Positions 58,037 to 64,000 of a stretch of 64,000 nucleotides of DNA are shown in pieces. Position numbers and translations under genes: made by a program. This DNA is from Arcobacter defluvii (GTDB lineage: Bacteria; Campylobacterota; Campylobacteria; Campylobacterales; Arcobacteraceae). The notes under the pieces are model-generated. The model saw only the letters and a list, made by a program, of their open reading frames with translations. It made no database searches and was not told the DNA's origin. The stretch lies in assembly GCF_013201725.1 (NCBI RefSeq), contig NZ_CP053835.1, positions 2,170,001 to 2,234,000 of the forward strand, given 5' to 3'. The stretch's first letter is position 1. Each line of letters starts with the position of its first letter.

Positions 58037-58909
58037 TTATACTTGTAAAATTTTGTTTAAATTTTGTTTATATTCTGTGTGTCCTTTTATATATTCTGTT
58101 ACATCAATATTATCAATTTTTTCATTTTCTATAGGATGTCTACCAATGGGATCTCCAAATTCAAATTTAACTCCTTCTCCTACTTTGTAAAGTGTTTGTA
58201 GAACCGTATCATTTTTACTATAATAGTTTCTTATCTTACCACTTACACTATTATGGAGTTCACTCCAACATACTCTACTATCATCATTTTCACAATTTTT
58301 ATCAACGGCTCCACCTAGAAGATGAACATCTTTAATAAAATATTTATCTTTGGTTTTTAAAGAGGCTAAACATGAATAAATAACTCTAGCTCCTAGAGAA
58401 TGTCCAATCAAAATATACTCTTTATCTGTTCTTGCTATAATATCAGCTAATAATGCTCCTGTTTGGTATGCTTTTATACTTGCAACCGACCATGGATTTG
58501 TTGCTAATCCTAAAGTTTGAATAGCTAAACCTAAAGGTGCAACTTTTGTAGCAACAGCCTTTGAAGCAGATAAAGTAGCTTTAAGAGTAGTATTCTTTAA
58601 ACCTTCACTACTTATTACCTGACCAAATGAAGTTACTAAACTCATTAATCTTTTTGATTCCCATTTAACATAATAAATAGTGTTTTTTTTATATTTTTCT
58701 TCTAATCCATCAATCCAAGGTTGAGTTGCATTTTTATTTTCTTCATTTAAAAAACCATCAATACAAATAATGATTGGTTCAATACCTGGCTTGATTTTTA
58801 CTATTTCAAATCCATCAATATCCCCAAAATAACTATTAGATATAACTGCTCCATAACGACCACCTAAAGCACTTCCAGGTAACAACAGCAACTCCTCCTG
58901 CCATTCCAA
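58037..58909 (-). pseudogene. DUF726-like alpha/beta hydrolase, C-terminal part of a frameshifted gene
   Basis: Carries the hydrolase core: SALGGRYGAVISNSYFGDIDG, IICIDGFLNEENK, YYVKWESKRLM, the nucleophile elbow LIGHSLGARV and a late His in DPIGRHPIEN. Its apparent first residues (MEWQEELLLLPG) come from a TTG with no usable ribosome site and are out-of-frame translation of the Gly/Ala-rich segment of the upstream frame. Removing one base near 58875-58880 joins both frames as VAVVT-GSALGGRYG. Real coding in this frame therefore starts around 58876. Confidence 0.82.
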
Positions 58910-59594
58910 ACCCTCCAGCTGCTAATGCACCTCCTCCAAGGGTTGCCAATCCTGCATTTGTTGCAGCTGCACCAGAATATCCTAAAATACTACTAGCTCC
59001 TATAGCACCACCTATAGCTGGTGCCGCCAAGAAAGCAAGGGGAGCTATTACAGCTGCTCCCCCAAGAGTAAAAGCAGCTGTAGTTCCAATCTTTTTGTAA
59101 TTTAGTTCCGTTCTTTCAACAATATCACGATACTCACCTATACTTTCTAAAGACCAATTTAGAGATTCAAATTTTGCAATTTGTCCTTCATGAACAGCAC
59201 AAAAATTATTAGACCACATACCAATATTTTCATCTTTAAGCTCTGAATATTTTGCTTTATTATTACACGCTCTACATTTAACAATTTCATGTCCGCAGCC
59301 ATCACAAATATAAATATTTCTAGATAAATTATTCTTTTCTTTTAGTGTACAAGTATGAATTTCAAAGCACCATGAACAATAACTTTTTATTTGTTCTAAT
59401 CCTGAATCTAAAAATTTATCAGACATACTTTCAAGATTATCTTGAGCTGCTTTTTTGGTTTTATTTGCAATATCATTTACATTATCTAATATTTGATTTG
59501 GAATATTTTCTTTAATTGAATCTGAAGTATTTTCTACAGCTTCTTTGGCTTTTTTAGCAATCTCTTCTGCTTTTTTCTTTAAATTACTTAACAT
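58836..59594 (-). pseudogene. DUF726-like protein, N-terminal zinc-ribbon part of a frameshifted gene
   Basis: 252-residue open frame. A Lys/Ala/Asp-rich amphipathic N-terminus (about 1-70) precedes a zinc-binding segment (CSWC, CDGCGHEIVKCRAC). Hydrophobic Gly/Ala-rich helices follow (GTTAAFTLGGAAVIAPLAFL to AAGGFGMAGGVAVVT), like the membrane-inserting part of DUF726/TMCO4 proteins. After VAVVT the frame runs into unrelated WKCFRWSLWSSYI and stops, while the expected continuation is found one base out of frame. The intact protein would be about 518 residues. Confidence 0.82.
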
Positions 59595-59628
59595 ATTAAT
59601 TTATCCTTATATATAATTGATAAGTATA

Positions 59629-59799
59629 TTAAATAAATTTATCAATATTTTTTCTTTCCATTTTATTTCCACACTTTGAACAAACTGGACTCATCGCTAT
59701 TAAATCTTTAGGACTAAAAGCATCACTTCGAGGAGCAACAATTTTGCTAGAACCACAATTTGGACATACTAGTTTATATGGATTTGGTTGAATAGCCAT
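59629..59799 (-). CDS. small zinc-ribbon protein
   Basis: 56 residues: starts MAIQPNPYKLVCPNCGSSKI, then VCSKCGNKMERKN. Two CxxC knuckles spaced by 24 residues form a zinc ribbon. AAGGAG lies 9 nt upstream of the ATG. It sits between the secreted-protein genes and the zinc-ribbon hydrolase gene on the same strand, so it may share their transcript. Function unknown. Confidence 0.8.
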   Translation of the reverse strand: MAIQPNPYKLVCPNCGSSKIVAPRSDAFSPKDLIAMSPVCSKCGNKMERKNIDKFI

Positions 59800-59825
59800 A
59801 AATCTATACTCCTTAGATTGTATTA

Positions 59826-60587
59826 CTAATTTAAAGTATAGAAATATGAGCCATAATTTGTCTCAATTTGTATTTCTAATATACGTTTACATTCCCATGC
59901 CATTACCTCTAAAGAATCAAATTTATCTAATTCTAATGGATACTTTGGAACTTTATTTATTATCCTATTTTTTCTTATTATAGGCATTAAATCTGTTTCA
60001 CAATTTCCTCCATTAACAATTACATTATTTATTGTTAAATTTGCATCTAAAGAATTTATTTCAAAAAGAGCATTTTTAGGTGTTTTACTTGTTTTTACAT
60101 AAATTTCCATTGGATTTTCTGGTTTAATAAGTGGTAAATTATTTTTCTTTGATGAATTATTCTTAGAATTAGATATAAATTGAGTACATATAGTTAATAA
60201 ATTATTAAGCTCACTTGTAGAATTTGTTGGCTCAAAATAAAAACCTCCTATAGATGAAGCTACATAAAATCTATCTGCTGTTTGTAAATATTTTAATATT
60301 TCATTCCAATTCGAAATATCATCTATATTTTTTACATTAAGAGGAGAAGCAAATGTTCTTCTTACATTATCAATAGACATAATAGCATACACATTCGTTG
60401 GATTTATTTTTCCTATAGAATCTTTTAATAAAACTGAACTTTGTTTTTTGTTACAACTAATTTCAAATACTTGGTTTTTTTCATTTTTGATTGAGAATAT
60501 ATTAGTTCCCTGAATATTACTACTCTGCCACACATCTGCAATTAATACACTACAAAAAAATAGTATTATTGATATACTTTTTTTCAT
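59826..60587 (-). CDS. secreted protein with one two-cysteine envelope module
   Basis: 253 residues with a signal peptide (SISIILFFCSVLIADVW). Residues about 30-140 form a module that starts NIFSIKNEKNQVFEISCNKK and ends FYFEPTNSTSELNNLLTICTQF. The same module occurs twice in the next upstream gene. The C-terminal 100 residues contain another cysteine pair (GGNC, WECKR). No known family is recognised; the two module cysteines could form a periplasmic disulfide. Confidence 0.78.
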   Translation of the reverse strand: MKKSISIILFFCSVLIADVWQSSNIQGTNIFSIKNEKNQVFEISCNKKQSSVLLKDSIGKINPTNVYAIMSIDNVRRTFASPLNVKNIDDISNWNEILKYLQTADRFYVASSIGGFYFEPTNSTSELNNLLTICTQFISNSKNNSSKKNNLPLIKPENPMEIYVKTSKTPKNALFEINSLDANLTINNVIVNGGNCETDLMPIIRKNRIINKVPKYPLELDKFDSLEVMAWECKRILEIQIETNYGSYFYTLN

Positions 60588-60656
60588 TTTTTATCCTTTT
60601 TCTATTTTAATATTTTTATTTCTCTAAATAATGATTTCTTTTTTATTAATAAACTT

Positions 60657-61547
60657 TTACATTGTATATTCCGTACAACTCTCAACAATACCTTCTAATA
60701 TTTTTTGAGAATTTACTGGCTCAAAAGTATATTTTTTACCATTTTCAGCCTCTATTACAAAATGTTTAGAATTTTGTAACCAATACATAAAATTACTCCA
60801 AGCTGTATCATCACTACTTGTTCTTTCATCTATGCTAATATGAGTTGGTGTAATTATTTTTCTTTCACCATCAAAAATTACATTAATAACTCCTCCTAAT
60901 CCAATTTCAGAATCCATTAAATTAATACTTCCACCTTCAAAGTTACAAGCGATTTCTAATCTACTATTATTCTTATTAGATATGTGATACAGTGAATTCC
61001 CTTGATGCCATCCATTTTCCCAAAAATCTTTAGATTCTGAAACTTGATTATTTGTTTGTATATTTTCCTTCTCTTCAGAACTTGATTTACTGTAACAATC
61101 TTCAAAAACATTAATTAAATCTTTTGAGTTCTTAGGAGTAAACATAAACATATTATTTTCAGCTTTAACAAAGATATTATTTGCATCTGTTAGCTCATGT
61201 AAAAAATAGTTAAAATTATGTGTTTCTTCTTCTGATGATATATTTTTATATATCATAGTTGGAAAAATTGTCGATTTTTTACCATTTAAAGATACAGTAA
61301 TATTATCAGTAGTATAACTTTTATTATCACTACCCAATAAACCTATCAATGCAATTTCTTTATCACAAGTAAGCATAAGGCTTTCATCTTTAGTATTTTT
61401 TAAAGTGTATACCGAAATTTCCTTAGTTTTTACAATATCCCATTTATCTTTTGTAAATAAACTATTTGCAGCATTTTTCAAATTACCTAATTTATCATCT
61501 GCAAACAAACTACCTATTAACAATACTAAAATTAGTAACTTATTCAT
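60657..61547 (-). CDS. secreted protein with two tandem two-cysteine envelope modules
   Basis: 296 residues from ATG 61547 (GGGGGA 7 nt upstream; the frame extends to 61562). Signal peptide LLILVLLIGSLFADD. Module 1 runs from ISVYTLKNTKDESLMLTCDKE to FMFTPKNSKDLINVFEDCYS; module 2 from SLYHISNKNNSRLEIACNFE to YTFEPVNSQKILEGIVESC. Both share the pattern Y-x-(K/N)N...L-x-(C), T/P-rich middle strand, (F/W)-x-YFLH or YWLQ, F-x-P-x-NS and a terminal cysteine. It is a paralogue of the downstream gene. Confidence 0.78.
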   Translation of the reverse strand: MNKLLILVLLIGSLFADDKLGNLKNAANSLFTKDKWDIVKTKEISVYTLKNTKDESLMLTCDKEIALIGLLGSDNKSYTTDNITVSLNGKKSTIFPTMIYKNISSEEETHNFNYFLHELTDANNIFVKAENNMFMFTPKNSKDLINVFEDCYSKSSSEEKENIQTNNQVSESKDFWENGWHQGNSLYHISNKNNSRLEIACNFEGGSINLMDSEIGLGGVINVIFDGERKIITPTHISIDERTSSDDTAWSNFMYWLQNSKHFVIEAENGKKYTFEPVNSQKILEGIVESCTEYTM

Positions 61548-61915
61548 ATATTTATCCCCCATTTTCCTTTTGCAAATTTCACTTCATCACTATTGGGATT
61601 TGTAAAATGCCATCCTAATTCTAAATAGTTTTTAGCTGTCATTTCATTACCTTTTATTCCTAACCAAATTTGTAAACCTAAGAAAACTAAATTTAATACA
61701 ATAATCAATCCCAATGATTCTTCTTCATCATACATCATTGAAGGAGCAATAATATAAACAATCCCTAGAGATAATAGTATTCCTCCCCAAATATATAACC
61801 TTCTTAAAAATAATGGTAATCCAAAGAAACTAGAAAATAGAAATAATATCCAGCTCCATCCTACTTTAATTTCTTTTACTTCTCCAGTTTTTGGATTAGT
61901 CATCTCAATTTTCAT
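61544..61915 (-). CDS. small membrane protein, DUF2628-like
   Basis: 123 residues. KVGWSWILFLFSSFFGLPLFLRR, two further hydrophobic segments and the tail IKGNEMTAKNYLELGWHF resemble the DUF2628-type pattern, a buried SW-F-F-x-P start and KGN...K.L...G end. It overlaps the start of the two-module secreted protein gene, so the pair is probably translationally coupled. Function unknown. Confidence 0.7.
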   Translation of the reverse strand: MKIEMTNPKTGEVKEIKVGWSWILFLFSSFFGLPLFLRRLYIWGGILLSLGIVYIIAPSMMYDEEESLGLIIVLNLVFLGLQIWLGIKGNEMTAKNYLELGWHFTNPNSDEVKFAKGKWGINI

Positions 61916-61977
61916 TTTAATTCCTTGTGCAATTTTTATTAATAAACAATATCTATAAAAAATATTTTTTTACAATA

Positions 61978-62316
61978 CTAAAAACCATATACATCTACAT
62001 AAAATTCATCTTTTTTATCTGTACTCTCAACAGTATAAGTTATAGGCAAAGTACGTAAATCATCATTACCAATCATTTTAAAATTAGCAGCACATTCATA
62101 TCTATCAATACTTTTATCATGTTTAGTTGTTCTTATTGCCTCTATTTCAAACTGCAATTTAGATATTAAAGAATTTAAACCTTGTTCTTTAAGTTCATTT
62201 TTTGCAATATCTATAACTAAATCTTTTGTTACTGCATCTGAACATTTTGGTGTACTACTACACCCAATAAAACTAAGACTAATTATCCCTAAAATTAAAG
62301 AATTAATTTTTTTCAT
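61978..62316 (-). CDS. lipoprotein of unknown function
   Basis: 112 residues with a lipobox: SLILGIISLSFIGCSSTPKC, Cys at about residue 19. The mature part has two more cysteines (CSDAV, YECAANF) and ends PITYTVESTDKKDEFYVDV. It heads the - strand island run and shares its promoter region with the divergent XRE regulator, which carries two palindromic sites. Confidence 0.75.
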   Translation of the reverse strand: MKKINSLILGIISLSFIGCSSTPKCSDAVTKDLVIDIAKNELKEQGLNSLISKLQFEIEAIRTTKHDKSIDRYECAANFKMIGNDDLRTLPITYTVESTDKKDEFYVDVYGF

Positions 62317-62338
62317 TTATTTCCCTTTTGTAATTTCT

Positions 62339-62402
62339 CTTGTTATTACAAGTTGTAAAAATAATTTTAACCTAATAAACTTAAAACTTGCTACTACAAG
62401 TT
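62339..62402. promoter_or_regulatory. two palindromic operators between lipoprotein and XRE genes
   Basis: CTTGT-TATT-ACAAG at 62339-62352 and AACTTG-CTACTA-CAAGTT at 62385-62402 are variants of one dyad (CTTGnnAnnACAAG), 46 bases apart start to start. They lie in the divergent promoter region; the second ends just before the XRE ribosome site. Autoregulation by the XRE protein with control of the lipoprotein operon is the likely role. Confidence 0.6.
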
Positions 62403-62415
62403 AAAAAGGTTCGAA

Positions 62416-62676
62416 TTGAAACATATCTACGATATGAATGATACTTACATAGATGATTTTCATAAAATTATTGGTCAAAATGTGAAAAAAATAAGAAAAG
62501 AAAAAGGCATAAGTCAATTAGATTTAGCTCACCGAATTGGTCATAAATCAGTTAGTATAATATCTTGTGCAGAAATAAATCACAAAAACAATCATTTTAA
62601 TATAGAACATTTACTAAAAATAGCATATGTTCTTGAAGTTGATATTTGTGAATTTTTTAAAAAATATGAAAGTTAA
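62416..62676 (+). CDS. XRE-family helix-turn-helix regulator
   Basis: 86 residues, TTG start with AAAAGG 6 nt upstream. HTH: IGQNVKKIRKEKGISQLDLA, HRIGHKSVSIISCAEIN, then LLKIAYVLEVDICEFFKKY. It is a single DNA-binding domain, typical of phage and island repressors. It is flanked by the two palindromes upstream and by the convergent Gp2-like gene downstream. Confidence 0.92.
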   Translation: MKHIYDMNDTYIDDFHKIIGQNVKKIRKEKGISQLDLAHRIGHKSVSIISCAEINHKNNHFNIEHLLKIAYVLEVDICEFFKKYES

Positions 62677-62694
62677 TATTTTAATTTTTACTCT

Positions 62695-63297
62695 TTAATT
62701 CTTATCTACACTTCTTGGTCTTCCTACATTACTTTTATTCTTAGGTGCAATACCCCTTGTAAAAGCTCTATCTTTAGTATTTGTTTTTAAAGAGTCTATA
62801 CTTTGTTCATCTTTACACAAATAAGTTAATACTTTTTCATCAAAAAGCTTTCTTTTATTTTCATCATTATACTCTATCACTCCAATAGCCTTATTTTCTT
62901 TATAATCGTTTTGATTACAATTGTGATAAATTCCCCTACCCTTTGCAATGTTATCTTTCCAATACTCTCCTATTTTTTTACCTTTTGTAACATCCTCCCT
63001 AACTTTTTGACCATCATAGATTGCTAACATATGAAAATGAACTCCTTTATCTTCTCCTACTTCTTTTTTTGCCACATAACCAACCATTCCTTCAAATACT
63101 GTTGGTTTCGATCTTTTATTATTTAACATTGTTTTAAAATTCTTATTAGCCTCTTCTAAAGTTACATTATCCTTATGTTCTTTTTTATAACCTAAATCTA
63201 CCCTAACCATATTCAATCTTGAATAATTTTTTGATAAGTCATCTATATACTTTTTTGTACTTTCCAATCTTTGGTTAGTTTTTTTGTTTTCTTTCAT
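62695..63297 (-). CDS. inovirus Gp2-like protein (YagK/YfjJ domain, HUH motif)
   Basis: 200 residues from ATG 63297 (AAAGGA 6 nt upstream; TTG at 63303 also in frame). RLNMVRVDLGYKKEHKDNVT, GYVAKKEVGEDKGVHFHMLA with HFH at about 87-89, WKDNIAKGRGIYHNCN, IGVIEYND and the late YLCKDEQSI followed by GRPR fit the Inovirus Gp2 / YagK-YfjJ family. The HUH-type histidine pair and the tyrosine in YLCKDEQ suggest a rolling-circle replication initiator-like fold. This implies a phage-satellite or prophage origin for this end of the island. Confidence 0.82.
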   Translation of the reverse strand: MKENKKTNQRLESTKKYIDDLSKNYSRLNMVRVDLGYKKEHKDNVTLEEANKNFKTMLNNKRSKPTVFEGMVGYVAKKEVGEDKGVHFHMLAIYDGQKVREDVTKGKKIGEYWKDNIAKGRGIYHNCNQNDYKENKAIGVIEYNDENKRKLFDEKVLTYLCKDEQSIDSLKTNTKDRAFTRGIAPKNKSNVGRPRSVDKN

Positions 63298-63374
63298 TTT
63301 CAATCCTTTATATTTATATTTTTATTCATATAAAGTTTTGAATACAGAGTGATCAATAAATTAATGATTATAAA

Positions 63375-63449
63375 GGTATCTATTACTTATCTTGGTATCT
63401 ACTAATATAATATTTATAATTACTTATATATTTATTAATATTACTTATA
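63375..63449. repeat. short direct repeats upstream of the Gp2-like gene
   Basis: GGTATCTA occurs at 63375 and 63394 (19 bases apart) and ATTACTTAT at 63382, 63419 and 63440. They lie in the 331-base stretch (63298-63628) without a confident gene, upstream of the Gp2-like gene. They resemble iterons or operator repeats of a replication module. Otherwise the stretch is AT-rich and I see no further structure. Confidence 0.4.
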
Positions 63450-63628
63450 ACATTAAAACCTAAATTATTTCACTATTCCATAATGATGTATACATTCTAT
63501 ATTATGGTTGTTTTATTATCTTTAATAATTGTATTTACAATATACAAAGTTATGGAAAAAGAAAAAAGAAAATCTATCCACAACCCAAACCCTTTGAGGT
63601 TTAGGCTATTTTATTTTCTGTTCAATTT

Positions 63629-63769
63629 CTATAAAATCTTTCTAATTCGTTTTCTCTCCTTTTTATCTTTGATATTTTGGTAATATTTTTGCAAGAAATT
63701 TAATCCCTCTTTTGTCCAACCTTTGAAGTTATTTTTGGATTCTTTATAAATGTATTCATTTTTTAACAT
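63629..63769 (-). CDS. short basic protein coupled to DUF2958 gene
   Basis: 46 residues (starts MLKNEYIYKESKNNFKGWTK, ends KERKRIRKIL). Its ATG overlaps the DUF2958 stop (TAATG), and AAAGG lies 7 nt upstream, so translation should be coupled. Strongly basic; no family recognised. An overlapping open frame on the + strand (63483-63683) lacks a ribosome site. Confidence 0.5.
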   Translation of the reverse strand: MLKNEYIYKESKNNFKGWTKEGLNFLQKYYQNIKDKKERKRIRKIL

Positions 63770-64000
63770 TAAGAAGCCTTTTTAATTACTGATAATCTAG
63801 TAGGTTTAAAAGATAAATCCCTTTCAACACCAAGTCCAAGACTTCCTTTTATACTTTTAATCTCTTCTAGTGAAAAGTATCCAAGTTCAGCTCCAAAGGG
63901 AGAGATTACATATCCAAAGCAGATATTATTATCTATTGAAATTTCAGTAATAAACCAAGTCCAACCCTCTAAAAATAGCTTTACATAGGCTATTGGATTG
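63769..64000 (-). CDS. DUF2958-family protein (5' end outside window)
   Basis: C-terminal 76 residues are visible: NPIAYVKLFLEGWTWFITEI, CFGYVISPFGAELGYFSLEE, then LGLGVERDLSFKP. This is the DUF2958 pattern (W..TE....FG.....ELGYFSL.E......VERDL.F.P), common on plasmids, prophages and conjugative elements. Function unknown; it marks the region as mobile DNA. Confidence 0.8.
   Translation of the reverse strand, partial: NPIAYVKLFLEGWTWFITEISIDNNICFGYVISPFGAELGYFSLEEIKSIKGSLGLGVERDLSFKPTRLSVIKKAS

Larger units (their letters stand above)
54211..64000. mobile_element. tmRNA-integrated genomic island (right end outside window)
   Basis: The region begins at the tmRNA 3' end with a tyrosine integrase. 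It ends, within view, with phage/plasmid-type genes: XRE regulator, inovirus Gp2-like protein and DUF2958. Between lie genes of unknown function, no housekeeping genes, and many AT-rich spacers. This is the usual look of an integrative element or a satellite prophage remnant. Confidence 0.8.

Noticed and set aside
58875-58886. Programmed +1 recoding as the explanation for the split hydrolase
   Set aside because: No stop codon, internal Shine-Dalgarno or known slippery sequence lies at the junction; an ordinary indel or assembly error is simpler.
63483-63683. 66-codon + strand frame with a hydrophobic N-terminus
   Set aside because: No ribosome site, Phe/Leu-rich composition typical of antisense frames, and it overlaps a better supported coupled gene on the - strand.
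1-64000. CRISPR arrays, rRNA operons, tRNA genes, insertion-sequence transposases
   Set aside because: Looked for on both strands; no regularly spaced repeats, no rRNA or tRNA sequence apart from the tRNA-like end of tmRNA, and no transposase were seen.

Overview
The window reads as a chromosomal segment of an Arcobacter-like member of the Campylobacterota. The evidence is very low GC, a tmRNA whose encoded tag is ANNTNYAPAYAKAA, an NspC/carboxynorspermidine spermidine pathway, Pgp2/Pgp3-like cell-shape hydrolases, a Cts-like transformation machine, and many periplasmic-sensor histidine kinases. A complete ectABCD cluster points to a marine or salt-exposed lifestyle.

Layout. (1) 1-12014, + strand: a TonB/ABC metal-chelate uptake locus. 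It holds a FecCD permease (cut by the window edge), an ATPase, three tandem TonB-dependent receptors, a periplasmic binding protein, a methyltransferase, a luciferase-like flavin monooxygenase and exbB-exbD-tonB. Tight spacing and overlaps suggest one transcript, ending at a 13-bp perfect hairpin. (2) 12082-25899, mostly - strand: cold-shock protein, MsrB, a three-gene two-component cluster (hybrid kinase, receiver, receiver fused to a degenerate kinase), FAH hydrolase, TauE/SafE permease, DsrE, NUDIX, BioA, a second periplasmic-sensor kinase and PurH. (3) 26049-32763: an ammonium transporter fused to a diguanylate cyclase, PurL, a divergent LD-/DD-peptidase pair and a MerR-type regulator. (4) 32981-36063: ectABCD. 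(5) 36077-44300, - strand: FolE, CorA, a type II secretion/type IV pilus-like (competence) operon, Era and ComM/YifB. (6) 44453-53662: a small zinc-ribbon membrane protein, Def-ClpP-Tig, a BatA/VWA-TPR protein, two PPK2 kinases, and NspC-rubredoxin-carboxynorspermidine dehydrogenase. (7) 53815-54210: tmRNA. (8) 54211-64000: a genomic island in the 3' end of tmRNA. It has a tyrosine integrase, an unknown protein with a mobile-element-type N-terminus, and a run of envelope and zinc-ribbon genes including a frameshift-split DUF726 hydrolase and secreted proteins sharing a repeated two-cysteine module. It then has an XRE regulator with two palindromic operators, an inovirus Gp2-like (HUH-motif) protein with nearby short direct repeats, and a DUF2958 gene running off the window.

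How it fits together. The core regions are housekeeping plus nutrient sensing: iron or metal chelates, ammonium linked to c-di-GMP, and unknown small ligands. The least explained part is the island cargo at about 57.1-62.3 kb, which looks like a small envelope system of unknown function. No right-hand copy of the tmRNA end is visible, so the island probably continues past base 64000.
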